Shown: positions 1 to 7,653, numbered from the stretch's first letter. The stretch is DNA of 50,904 bases from Planctomycetota bacterium (GCA_027859175.1 JAQIBG010000329.1:1-50904), one strand, 5' to 3'. The notes: generated from the sequence alone by a model not told the origin. Program-made: numbers and translations.

Positions 1-36
1 AAAAGTCCGTTGCTCTACCAACTGAGCTACAAGCGC
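1..36 (-). tRNA. tRNA-Lys (UUU anticodon), 5' half only, cut by the window edge
   Basis: Read on the minus strand from position 36, the sequence folds as the first half of a tRNA: a 7-nt acceptor strand (GCGCTTG), TA at positions 8-9, a D arm with GCTC paired to GAGC around an AGTTGGTA loop, and an anticodon 5' strand ACGGA followed by loop bases C-T-T-T-T. Standard numbering makes the anticodon TTT, which is lysine. The window ends exactly at the third anticodon base, so the 3' half lies outside. The identity would fail only if the unseen half did not pair. Confidence 0.9.
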
Positions 37-511
37 GGGGGGAAGCTACGGAGCATCCCGCCTGGTGCAAGTCGTTGCATGATTTGGGTCTGTGTAGGTG
101 TTGGTAGTTGGGTGGGTCCTGGGTGCGGTGCTGCGCGCCTGTGGGTCCTGGGTCGTGGGGGCAGCCGGTTATCGGAGTCACGGCTGGCACGGATAGCGCA
201 GGCGTGGCTCCCAGTGCCGGCATGGAGGTCGTGCTATCGGTGGGTGGTCCTGTTCGTCAGGGATTTTGGTTTGCGGGGCCTTTTTCGCGGGCTGAAGCCC
301 ACGCCACGGAGCCAGCCCAGCGCAGCGCCGGCGCCCTCCGCTAACGGTTCTCTTCAGCGAGCTCAGCGAGCGCCGGGCGCTCGAGGACCGGTGCGCGGCG
401 ACAATGGCGCGTAGCGCCGCCGCGCAGGCCAGCTTGCTGGCCAGGTCCGACCAAGCCCGCGAGCCCAGCGCAGCGCCGGCGACTTGGGGATCCTAAGGGG
501 CGCGAAGCCCC
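37..511. other. Intergenic region, no supported gene
   Basis: About 475 bases lie between the tRNA start and the end of the napDAB operon. Open frames here have arginine- and proline-rich or otherwise unprotein-like composition, no ribosome binding site and no recognisable domain, so I call none. The region holds a 20-bp direct repeat (314-333 and 462-481), a 16-base palindrome at 427-442 (GGCCAGC, TT, GCTGGCC) and a hairpin at 493-515. The promoter of the leftward tRNA should lie just right of position 36. Confidence 0.6.
314..481. repeat. 20-bp direct repeat, two copies
   Basis: AGCCCAGCGCAGCGCCGGCG occurs at 314-333 and again, identical, at 462-481. The copies are 148 bases apart in otherwise non-coding sequence and flank the palindrome at 427-442. 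They could be remnants of an intergenic repeat family or chance in GC-rich DNA. Confidence 0.5.
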
Positions 512-515
512 TTAG
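493..515 (-). terminator. Possible hairpin terminator of the nap operon
   Basis: CTAAGGGG (493-500) and CCCCTTAG (508-515) form a perfect 8-bp stem with a 7-base loop. It covers the stop codon (514-512) of the last gene of the leftward nap operon. No T-run follows on the minus strand, so it is not a classic intrinsic terminator. It may stabilise the 3' end or assist another termination mode. Confidence 0.35.
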
Positions 516-823
516 ATGCAAACGCGCACGAGGCGGGTGATCTCACCCTGAGCAATCAGCGTATCCCACCACTGCTCCCCCTGGTACACGTAGCGAATCT
601 GCATCCCGCGAATCTTACGGCTCGCAAGCAACGTGCGCGCAGTCTCCAGCGGATGCTGCTGCTCGGGCGCATAGCCGTCGGGCGCGCCTTTGATCAAACA
701 GCCGATGACGCGGCAGTGAGTGCTGATATCAGCGAACAGCTGCTCAAGCGTGGCCGGATCCAAATCGGCCTGCTGCAGGGCGGCAGGTTCGAAGGCAGGC
801 TCTGTGTCGCCGAGCTGGTCCAT
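512..823 (-). CDS. Small protein of unknown function at the end of the nap operon
   Basis: A 103-residue soluble protein that I do not recognise. It starts at the ATG at 823-821, one base after the napB stop codon (827-825), and is probably translationally coupled to napB. There is no signal peptide or membrane segment. The N-terminal 25 residues are acidic. A central part (HCRVIGCLIKG) has two cysteines and a histidine, and the C-terminal half is basic and aromatic, with a YVYQGEQWWDTLI segment that looks like a conserved core. Its place after napB suggests an accessory role in nitrate reductase maturation or control, but that is inference from position only. A longer open frame continues upstream in the same phase but runs antisense-like through napB and has no credible start. 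Confidence 0.7.
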   Translation of the reverse strand: MDQLGDTEPAFEPAALQQADLDPATLEQLFADISTHCRVIGCLIKGAPDGYAPEQQHPLETARTLLASRKIRGMQIRYVYQGEQWWDTLIAQGEITRLVRVCI

Positions 824-824
824 G

Positions 825-1583
825 CTACTGTCCGAGCGTAGCCGGAGGCATGCTGGTGCGCTGTTCGCTGTTGGCAGCGGCGGTGTGGCACTGTTGGCAA
901 TTGAGACGCTCCGGATGCGAGGTCTGCAGGCCGGGGCGTCCGGCCGGGCCGTGGCAGCTGCGGCAGTCTTGCCGCATCCAGGCTGGATGCGGCATCTGCG
1001 GCGGTGCGCCCAGGTTGGCGCGTGGGCCGCCACTGGGTTCGGGTTTGGTGACGGCGATTGAGGGCGGTGCCTCGCGCGTGCCGACAACGGCGCTGGGTGC
1101 AGCGGCAACGTGGCATTGCGTGCAATTATGGTAGGCCGGGTGGCTGATCCGCGACGCGCGACGCTCGCCAACAATGAGACCCTCGCCGTGACAGGCGAGG
1201 CAACTGGCTGCGCTGACTTGATCAATGCTGTGCGGGATGGTGGGCGGCGCGCCGGCAAAGGCGCGATTGCTGGCCCGGTCAGCGAGGGCGGCGTCGGTTT
1301 CGGCTTGGCTGGCCGGCTCCTTGCGCGTGTCGGCGCCAGGCCGCAGAGCCGCGAGGTCGCCACTGTTCCAGTTGGCATTGCGGCTCATGTCGACGTTGGT
1401 CATCTGCGTATAGGGAACCGCCTGCGGCACTGCCGACGGCGCCGACTTGGCCAAGTCAGCCCCGCCGCCATGCGAGACCACCGGTACGCTACCGCCGGTG
1501 CCGGCCAAATAGCCGATCAGGGCGATGCCGGCGATCGCCGCCAGGGCCACGTGCAGCGGCTTGCTGTCGGCGAGGGGGCTCAC
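825..1583 (-). CDS. napB: Periplasmic nitrate reductase cytochrome c subunit NapB, extended tetrahaem form
   Basis: Electron-transfer subunit that passes electrons to NapA in the periplasm. It has 252 residues, against about 150 in classical di-haem NapB. An uncleaved-looking N-terminal hydrophobic segment (about 11-29) suggests a membrane anchor. The family core lies at 111-158, with GAPPTIPHSID before the CLACH (128-132) and CTQCH (154-158) haem sites. A second, shorter copy of the same pattern follows at 192-233: GAPPQMPH, then CRSCH (207-211) and CQQCH (229-233). The protein therefore carries four haem c sites, apparently by internal duplication. The start overlaps the end of napA by 4 bp (ATGA), and a small unknown gene follows after one base. 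The napB identity is firm. Which of the four haems contacts NapA is unknown. Confidence 0.9.
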   Translation of the reverse strand: MSPLADSKPLHVALAAIAGIALIGYLAGTGGSVPVVSHGGGADLAKSAPSAVPQAVPYTQMTNVDMSRNANWNSGDLAALRPGADTRKEPASQAETDAALADRASNRAFAGAPPTIPHSIDQVSAASCLACHGEGLIVGERRASRISHPAYHNCTQCHVAAAPSAVVGTREAPPSIAVTKPEPSGGPRANLGAPPQMPHPAWMRQDCRSCHGPAGRPGLQTSHPERLNCQQCHTAAANSEQRTSMPPATLGQ

Positions 1584-3991
1584 GTGCGGGCTCCGGCGCG
1601 GCGTACGAAGCGAAGCTTAGCGGCACACTTCTTATAGTCGGGCTGTTTCGAGATCGGGCAGTACGCGTCGAGGGTGCACTTGTTGATCAGCAGCCGTTCG
1701 TCGAAGAAGGGCACAAAGATGCGTCCGGGAGGTGGCGCGCCACGGCCCTTGATCCAGGCCGGTAGTTCAATGCTGCCGCGCCGCGTATCGATGGCTACGA
1801 TGTCACCATTGCCGATGCCAAGTGACTTGGCGTCTTGCGGATTGACTTCCACGTAAGACGAGGGCATGGCGCGGCGCAGTTGTGGCACGCGCATGGTCAT
1901 TGAGCCGGTGTGCCAGTGTTCCAGCACGCGACCGGTGCACAGCCATAGCGGGTACGCGGCGTCGGGCTTCTCCGGCGGATCCTCATAGGGGTGGAACCAC
2001 ACCTGCGCCTTGCCGTCGCCGGTGGTGGAATGGTAAAATTCAATGCCAGCACCTTTGGTGACAAAGGGGTCATCAAATTCGGAGAAGCGGAACCTCGTTT
2101 CGCGCCAGGTGCCGTCGGCCTGCTCAAGCACCGGCCAGCGCAGGCCATGTGATTTGACGTACTCGTCGTAGGGCGCGAGGTTTTTGTGCTTCAAGGTGGT
2201 GAAGAGTCGGTACTCCTCGAACAGCTGCTTGTCGACGTTGACGTCGTAGTAGTGGTCCCAATCCCAGGCTGGCACTTCTTGGCCCTGTTCATTGTGGATC
2301 TCGAACAAGAATTTGCCGTCCTTGTCTTTCATCAGGCCGCGCTGGTACAGTTTGCGGGCCACAGCCAGCACCTGCCACACGTCGTCGCGCGCTTGACCCG
2401 GGGGGTCCACCATCTTGAACCACTGCTGGGTGCGGCGTTCGCTGTTGCCGAACATGCCGTTCTTCTCAACCCACATCGCTGAAGGCAGGATCAGATCGGC
2501 CAGCTTGGTGGTGGCGGTTGGGTACACGTCAGACACGATCAAGAATTTATCTTCCAGGCCTTCTTTGCGCTCAAACAGCTTAGGCAAATTGGGCAAGGTT
2601 TGGCCCGGGTTGGTGACTTGCACCCAGATCGTGCTAATATCGCCACCTTCGGCGGTGGGCGTGCAGAAGTGGTCCCACATCGCGATCGTATGGTAGCCAG
2701 GCTTGGGGCTGATGGTGCCGTGGGGCAGGTTCCAAATATCCTCGGATTGCTGACGATGCGGCTCTTTGGCCACTATGCGGCCGCCGGGCAAGGCGTGCGC
2801 CAGGGTGCCCACTTCGCGTGCGGTGCCGCAGGCCGAGGGCTGGCCGGTGAGGCTGGTGGGGGCGTCGCCGGGCTTGCCAAAGTGGCCGGAGAGGAGGTGC
2901 ACGCCGTGTACCAGGCAGTTGATCGCGGTGCCGCGTGTATGCTGGTTCATGCCCATGCACCACAGGCTGGTGATGCGCTTGTTGGGGTCAGCAAACAGCT
3001 TGGCGAGCATGCGGATGTTGTCGGCTGAGACGCCGGAAATTTCTTCAACCCGTTCGGGGGTGTATTCTTCGAGGTAGGTCTCGTATTCAGCAAAGGTGCA
3101 CGGGATGCCCTTGAGCGACTTCTTCTCGTGCTGCTCGCCCTCGTTGCGGCGGAAGTTGCAGTGCTTTTCAACGAAGGCCTTGTCGTAGCTGCCGCTCTTG
3201 ATCAGCAGGTGGCAGATGCCGTTGGCAATCGCCATGTCACTCTGCGGTTCGAACTCGAGGTAGTGATCGGCATGCTCGGTAGTGCGGGTCCGGCGGGTGC
3301 CGATGTCGATGATGGTGATTTTCTCGCCGCGGCTGCGGCGGTCGATCACGCGTGAGAACAGCACTGGGTGCATTTCGGCCGGGTTGTTACCCCAGGTGAT
3401 CAGCACGTCGCAGGCATCGAGGTCGTCATAGCAGCCGGCGGGCTCGTCAACGCCGTAGGTGCCGATGAAGCCGGTGACCGCTGAGGCCATGCACAGGCGC
3501 GCATTAGGGTCGATGTGGTTGTTGCTGAGGCCGCCTTTCATCAGTTTCTGGCAGATGTAGCCCTCGGGGATGGTCCACTGGCCGGAGCCGTAGATCGCGA
3601 AGGTCTTGGGCTGCGTTTGGATCTTGTCAGCAACAATGGTCAGCGCCTCGTCCCAGCTGATCGGCACATGCTTGCCGTCTTTTTTCAGCAGCGGGGTGGT
3701 GAGCCGGTCTGCGCCGTACAGCGCGAGGCCAACGTGGTAGCCCTTCACGCACAGCAGGCCCTTGTTGACCTCAGCCTCCACGGCGCCGGCAATGGCTTGC
3801 ACCTTGCCGTCTTTAACGCCCACCTTGACGTGACAGCCAGTGCCGCAGAAGCGACACGGGGCCTTATCCCAGGTTAGGCCGTCATCGGCGAGCCCGGCGG
3901 GCTGCGGATCGGCGGCTTGGGCGCGGTCGATGGTGAGCGCGGAGGCGGCCATCGCCATGGCACTGGTCTTGAGGAAATCGCGTCGACGCAT
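1580..3991 (-). CDS. napA: Periplasmic nitrate reductase catalytic subunit NapA
   Basis: Reduces nitrate to nitrite in the periplasm using a molybdenum bis-MGD cofactor and one [4Fe-4S] cluster. It has 803 residues, close to the family norm of about 830. A Tat signal (RRRDFLKTS) occupies the first 26 residues, cleaved after AQA. The cluster ligands are C46, C49, C53 and C81 (CRFCGTGC and later LLCVKGYH). The molybdenum ligand is C167 in RLCMASA. The C-terminal molydopterin dinucleotide binding part includes the GRVLEHWHTGSMTMR motif typical of Nap. An AGGAG ribosome site precedes the ATG. napD lies 51 bases upstream and napB overlaps the end by 4 bp, giving napD-napA-napB. The conserved HTGSMT motif and Tat signal favour Nap over assimilatory Nas. 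Confidence 0.97.
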   Translation of the reverse strand: MRRRDFLKTSAMAMAASALTIDRAQAADPQPAGLADDGLTWDKAPCRFCGTGCHVKVGVKDGKVQAIAGAVEAEVNKGLLCVKGYHVGLALYGADRLTTPLLKKDGKHVPISWDEALTIVADKIQTQPKTFAIYGSGQWTIPEGYICQKLMKGGLSNNHIDPNARLCMASAVTGFIGTYGVDEPAGCYDDLDACDVLITWGNNPAEMHPVLFSRVIDRRSRGEKITIIDIGTRRTRTTEHADHYLEFEPQSDMAIANGICHLLIKSGSYDKAFVEKHCNFRRNEGEQHEKKSLKGIPCTFAEYETYLEEYTPERVEEISGVSADNIRMLAKLFADPNKRITSLWCMGMNQHTRGTAINCLVHGVHLLSGHFGKPGDAPTSLTGQPSACGTAREVGTLAHALPGGRIVAKEPHRQQSEDIWNLPHGTISPKPGYHTIAMWDHFCTPTAEGGDISTIWVQVTNPGQTLPNLPKLFERKEGLEDKFLIVSDVYPTATTKLADLILPSAMWVEKNGMFGNSERRTQQWFKMVDPPGQARDDVWQVLAVARKLYQRGLMKDKDGKFLFEIHNEQGQEVPAWDWDHYYDVNVDKQLFEEYRLFTTLKHKNLAPYDEYVKSHGLRWPVLEQADGTWRETRFRFSEFDDPFVTKGAGIEFYHSTTGDGKAQVWFHPYEDPPEKPDAAYPLWLCTGRVLEHWHTGSMTMRVPQLRRAMPSSYVEVNPQDAKSLGIGNGDIVAIDTRRGSIELPAWIKGRGAPPPGRIFVPFFDERLLINKCTLDAYCPISKQPDYKKCAAKLRFVRRAGART

Positions 3992-4042
3992 CGGGGGCCA
4001 CTCCTGGGGCCGAGCGGGAGCGCTCGGCGTGCGGAGTTGACC

Positions 4043-4309
4043 CTAGCGACCCTCGCAGGGGTCTCCTTGATCTGGGTCAAGGTAGACCGCGACCAGGTCG
4101 ACATAGTCGATCATGCGATGGGACTGGAGTTCCCTGAAGGTGGCCTCGGCCGCTTCCTGGTCCAGGTCCTCGCTTACCACCGCTACCCGTGCGCCATCGG
4201 TCTCCCCGACGGTCAAGCGCGGGTCGGCCGACAGGAGGGCGCATAGCGCCGCGGGATCATGCCCTTGAGTCACTGTGACCACCAAGCTGCTGATGACCGT
4301 GTCATTCAT
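4043..4309 (-). CDS. napD: NapD, Tat-signal chaperone for NapA
   Basis: Small cytoplasmic chaperone (88 residues) that binds the NapA twin-arginine signal during cofactor insertion. The opening VISSLVVTV and the ferredoxin-like alternation of strands and helices match NapD. Residues LTVGETDGARVAVVSEDLDQ correspond to the family's middle hairpin, and the tail ends acidic. I chose the ATG at 4309 because the conserved family start lies directly after it; a GTG at 4318 would add three residues. It is the first gene of the leftward nap operon. Its 5' end overlaps, or sits within 20 bases of, the start of the divergent cytochrome gene, so the promoters must lie partly inside coding sequence. Confidence 0.85.
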   Translation of the reverse strand: MNDTVISSLVVTVTQGHDPAALCALLSADPRLTVGETDGARVAVVSEDLDQEAAEATFRELQSHRMIDYVDLVAVYLDPDQGDPCEGR

Positions 4310-4921
4310 GGGCGCCACCGTGCGTCTGTGTTCGGCCTCGTCAACGCGGTCTTGTGTGCTGCCTTGTTATCGCTCGCCGGCTGTAATGGGACCGGCCCGG
4401 CCCCGGTGCCCGGCCCCAACCCAGACGCGGCCGAGTATTCGGTGACAATCCAGGCCCCGCCGCCGGCTGCCGGCATTGCGACCGGTCTGCAAGATCACAG
4501 CGGGCAGGCGGTAACGGCCGCGTGCGCCAGTTGCCACAGCACCAAGCTGCCCGACACCAGCACCCGTCGGGGTGAAGATCTCGACCAGTTCCATCATGGT
4601 CTGCAAATGGCGCATGGTGATCGCAGCTGTCTGAGCTGTCATAACGCCGACGACTACAACAGCCTGCGCCTGGCCGACGGCACCTCGGTGGCCTTTGCCG
4701 AGAGCATGCAGCTGTGTGCGCAGTGCCACGGCCCGCAATTTCGTGACTACAAGCACGGCTCGCACGGCGGCATGACCGGCTACTGGGATCTGACCCGCGG
4801 TGCTCGCACCAGGAATCACTGTATGAGCTGTCACGACCCGCACGCGCCGGCCTTTCCAACTTTACGTCCCTTGCCCCCGCCGCCTGACGCGGTGCGCCAC
4901 GAGGAGAACTCCCATGAGTGA
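4259..4921 (+). CDS. Tetrahaem c-type cytochrome lipoprotein (NrfB-like electron carrier)
   Basis: Periplasmic, lipid-anchored multihaem cytochrome, 220 residues from the first ATG. The signal peptide ends in a lipobox (LLSLAGC, C42). Four haem sites follow: CASCH (89-93), CLSCH (124-128), CAQCH (153-157) and CMSCH (188-192), with several spare histidines as axial ligands. The tail is proline-rich. It leads the set cytochrome / four-cluster Fe-S protein / NrfD, the layout of NrfBCD-type quinol dehydrogenase modules, and probably passes electrons to NapB or NapA next door. The start is uncertain. The ATG at 4259 lies inside divergent napD; an in-frame GTG at 4328 would give a tidier lipoprotein signal without the overlap. 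Neither has a clear ribosome site. Confidence 0.85.
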   Translation: MPLSHCDHQAADDRVIHGRHRASVFGLVNAVLCAALLSLAGCNGTGPAPVPGPNPDAAEYSVTIQAPPPAAGIATGLQDHSGQAVTAACASCHSTKLPDTSTRRGEDLDQFHHGLQMAHGDRSCLSCHNADDYNSLRLADGTSVAFAESMQLCAQCHGPQFRDYKHGSHGGMTGYWDLTRGARTRNHCMSCHDPHAPAFPTLRPLPPPPDAVRHEENSHE

Positions 4922-5873
4922 GCAGGGATCCTGCGGATCTGGCTGCGGTTGCAGCGGCGATGGTGGTGGCGGCGGAGGCTTGAGCCGCCGCACGGTGCTC
5001 AAAGCCGCCGGCGCTACCTTAGGTGCAGCCGCCTTCGCCCACGCCGTGGCGCCGCTCACCGAATGGGCCGCCGACTTGTCGATGGATGAGTTCTTGCAGA
5101 AGCATTATCGGGAATTGACCCCCGATCAGCTCACGCAGGTGTTGGAGCGCATCGAAAACGACACCCGCGAACAGTATGGCCGCGAGGTCAACGTACGCGC
5201 GCTGCCGCCGCAGGAGGGGGTCAGCTTCGGTTATGCCCTCAATCTGTCGATCTGCGTGGGGTGCCGGCGCTGCGCCGAGGCCTGTCACGAAGAAAACAAC
5301 CACGACCGCGATAGCCACCAGAGCTATATCCGCGTGTTCGAGTTGTCGAAGGGATCGATCGACTTCGCCAAGGGTGATCCGAGTTACGACCACCCGGTGC
5401 CGCAAGACGATAAATATTACATGCCGGTGCAGTGCCAGCAGTGCGACAACCCGCCCTGCGTGTCGGTATGCCCGGTGGAAGCCACCTGGAAAGAGCCCGA
5501 CGGCATCGTGGTGGTAGACTACAACTGGTGCATCGGCTGCCGGTATTGCGAAGCCGCCTGCCCCTATCATGCGCGGCGCTTCAACTGGAAGGCGCCGGAG
5601 ATTCCGGCCGAAGACATCAACCCCGATCAGGGCTACCTGTCTAACCGCGTCCGCCAGGCCGGTGTGATGGAGAAGTGTACCTTCTGCCTGCACCGCACCC
5701 GCGATGGCCGTATGCCGGCCTGTCTTGAGGCGTGCCCAACCGGCGCCCGGGTATTCGGCAACATGCTCGATCCCGATTCCGAAATCCGCTGGGTCTTGGC
5801 CAACAAGCGGGTGTTTGTGCTCAAAGAAGAGCTCGGCACCCGGCCCCGGTTCTTCTACTTCTTCGACGAGTGA
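4914..5873 (+). CDS. Four-cluster [4Fe-4S] ferredoxin subunit with Tat signal (NrfC/HybA-like)
   Basis: Periplasmic Fe-S electron-transfer subunit of a membrane quinol oxidoreductase, 319 residues. The Tat motif SRRTVLKAAG (24-33) is preceded by an unusual cysteine/glycine leader (C7, C11, C13, then a run of six glycines). Four cluster-binding cysteine groups follow: CVGCRRCAEAC, CQQCDNPPCVSVC, CIGCRYCEAAC, and CTFCLHRT paired with ACLEAC, the standard pattern of NrfC, HybA, PsrB and DmsB. It overlaps the cytochrome gene by 8 bp, and GAGGAG at 4901-4906 supports the start. The NrfD gene starts 6 bases after the stop. With the neighbours it should form a quinol-to-cytochrome module. The direction of flow is inferred from the adjacent nap operon. 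Confidence 0.9.
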   Translation: MSEQGSCGSGCGCSGDGGGGGGLSRRTVLKAAGATLGAAAFAHAVAPLTEWAADLSMDEFLQKHYRELTPDQLTQVLERIENDTREQYGREVNVRALPPQEGVSFGYALNLSICVGCRRCAEACHEENNHDRDSHQSYIRVFELSKGSIDFAKGDPSYDHPVPQDDKYYMPVQCQQCDNPPCVSVCPVEATWKEPDGIVVVDYNWCIGCRYCEAACPYHARRFNWKAPEIPAEDINPDQGYLSNRVRQAGVMEKCTFCLHRTRDGRMPACLEACPTGARVFGNMLDPDSEIRWVLANKRVFVLKEELGTRPRFFYFFDE

Positions 5874-5879
5874 CCCACG

Positions 5880-7529
5880 ATGCCTGACGCTCCCGCTCCA
5901 GCTCCCGCACCGTCTGTGGCCCCAAGCGCCTTGCGCTTCCGGCCGCTGGGTTTACTGCGACAGATTGTGTCGTGGGCAACCGATGGTGGTCCTCTGTTCT
6001 ACGTGTGGATGACCGTGCTCACCTGCATCGCTCTGGTGGGCGTGCACGCCTGGACCAATCAGGTGGTGCAGGGCATGGCCGTCACCGGTATGAGTGACCA
6101 CGTGTCGTGGGGCTTATACATCTCCCACTTCACCTTCTTCGTCGGCGTTGCCGCGGCGGCAGTGATGATGGTGATTCCGGCCTATCTGTACAAAGACCAC
6201 GAAATGCACGACGCGGTTATTGTCGGAGAAATGCTGGCGATTGCGGCGATCTCGGTGTGTCTGTTGTCGGTCATGGTTGACATTGGTCGGCCCGACCGCT
6301 TCTGGCACATGATCCCTGGCTTGGGTAAATTCAACTGGCCGATTTCGATGCTCACCTGGGACGTGATCGTGCTCAACGGTTACCTGGTGATCAACGTGTT
6401 CATCGTTGGCTACCTGTTGTGGTGCCGGTGGTCGGGGCGCGAGCCGGTCAAAAAGCTCTATCTGCCCTTCGTGTTCCTGTCGATCATCTGGGCTGTGTCG
6501 ATTCACACCGTCACCGCGTTCTTGTACAGCGGTCTGGGTGGGCGTCCGTTCTGGAATACCGCGCTATTAGCGCCGCGCTTCTTGGCCTCGGCCTTTGTGG
6601 CGGGTCCGGCATTTATTATTTGCGCCTTGATGGTGCTGCAACGTCTCGGGTCCTACCCCTTCGGTGACAAGCCGATCTCGTTCTTGGTTGGCTTGATTCG
6701 CGTTACTGCGCTGATCAACCTGTTCATGCTCGGCGCCGAATGCTTTACCGTGCTCTATACGGGTTCGTCGCACGCTGCGAGCTTACGCTACATGATGTTT
6801 GGGCTGCACGGTGCTCACGGCTTGGTGCCGTGGTTCTGGAGCGCGGTGGTGATGAACGTGGTGGCGGCAGGGCTGTTCTTATGGCCGGGTCTGCTGCGGC
6901 ACCGGCGGCTGTTGGTAACCGCCTGCGTGATGACCTTCATCGGTATCTGGATCGAGAAGGGCATGGGCTTGATCGTGCCGGGCTTCATTCCGTCGACGCT
7001 GCATGAGGTGGTGGAGTACGTGCCGAGCCTCAACGAATGGAAGCTCACCGCCGGCATCACCGCTGTTGGACTAATCATCTACACTTTGCTGCTCAAGATT
7101 GCCTTGCCGATTCTCTCAGGCTGGACCCCCGGCATGGCGGTGGGTATCGCCAGCGTGGATGACCAACACCGCGAACTCTTCGTGCGTCTTAACGAATTGG
7201 TGTCAGCCCTGCGCCACGGCACCGGCGGCGCCGAACTCGACACGGTGATCGGCTTCCTTGATGATTACGTACGCCTGCACTTCACTGAAGAAGAGGCTCT
7301 GATGGCCGATGCCGGCTATCCGGCCTGCGAGGCCCACAAGAAGCTCCACGCCGGTTTCGTAGACGAACTGGGCGTGGTCAAGCAGCGTCTGTCCGATCCG
7401 GGCTGTGATCGCGAAGCGCTCAGCGCCGAGCTACACCTGCACTTGCGCGACTGGCTGGTGCGCCACATCATCAAGGCTGACCGGGCCTTTGGCACATTTG
7501 CTGCCAGCAAGGGCCTGACCGTTCATTGA
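5880..7529 (+). CDS. NrfD/PsrC-type quinol-binding membrane subunit fused to a C-terminal bacteriohemerythrin domain
   Basis: Integral membrane subunit that would exchange electrons between the quinone pool and the Fe-S partner; 549 residues. Residues about 35-410 are a multi-helix NrfD/HybB-type domain, with the conserved EKGMGLIVPGFIPSTLHE stretch near its end. After a last helix the protein continues into a four-helix hemerythrin domain (about 413-549) opening with GWTPG. All seven di-iron ligands expected from the family are present: H430, H467, E471, H486, H490, H529 and D534. There is no stop or start between the two parts, and the base composition does not change at the joint. The hemerythrin may bind O2 or NO near the quinol site, as sensor or scavenger; this is inference. 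The gene follows the Fe-S gene by 6 bp. Confidence 0.92.
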   Translation: MPDAPAPAPAPSVAPSALRFRPLGLLRQIVSWATDGGPLFYVWMTVLTCIALVGVHAWTNQVVQGMAVTGMSDHVSWGLYISHFTFFVGVAAAAVMMVIPAYLYKDHEMHDAVIVGEMLAIAAISVCLLSVMVDIGRPDRFWHMIPGLGKFNWPISMLTWDVIVLNGYLVINVFIVGYLLWCRWSGREPVKKLYLPFVFLSIIWAVSIHTVTAFLYSGLGGRPFWNTALLAPRFLASAFVAGPAFIICALMVLQRLGSYPFGDKPISFLVGLIRVTALINLFMLGAECFTVLYTGSSHAASLRYMMFGLHGAHGLVPWFWSAVVMNVVAAGLFLWPGLLRHRRLLVTACVMTFIGIWIEKGMGLIVPGFIPSTLHEVVEYVPSLNEWKLTAGITAVGLIIYTLLLKIALPILSGWTPGMAVGIASVDDQHRELFVRLNELVSALRHGTGGAELDTVIGFLDDYVRLHFTEEEALMADAGYPACEAHKKLHAGFVDELGVVKQRLSDPGCDREALSAELHLHLRDWLVRHIIKADRAFGTFAASKGLTVH

Positions 7530-7653
7530 CCATCACAACCGTCCGATCCCCATGGCCTACGGTCTCACGACTAGGGTGATGGGGACGGGGTATAGCGGGA
7601 AACGGCTATGCCTCCCATGACGTCTCTATGGAGACCGAGGAAAGGACCACGCC
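7530..7653 (+). promoter_or_regulatory. Structured leader of moaA
   Basis: The 124 bases before moaA contain nested inverted repeats: TCCCCAT (7547-7553) with ATGGGGA (7579-7585), GGTCTC (7561-7566) with GAGACC (7631-7636), and a competing local hairpin GTCTC-TATG-GAGAC (7622-7635). GAGGAAAGG at 7637-7645 is the ribosome site, directly after the second stem. Alternative pairing next to the ribosome site is the layout of a translational switch. In other bacteria moaA leaders can carry a molybdenum-cofactor riboswitch, but I cannot match that consensus here. Confidence 0.35.

Noticed and set aside
10-414. Open frame in the region after the tRNA
   Set aside because: Arginine- and proline-rich, begins inside the tRNA, no ribosome site and no recognisable domain.
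824-1378. Long upstream extension of the small gene at 512-823, in the same phase
   Set aside because: It overlaps napB in another phase, and its composition (Ala/Arg/Pro/Thr) is that of a shadow frame of napB.
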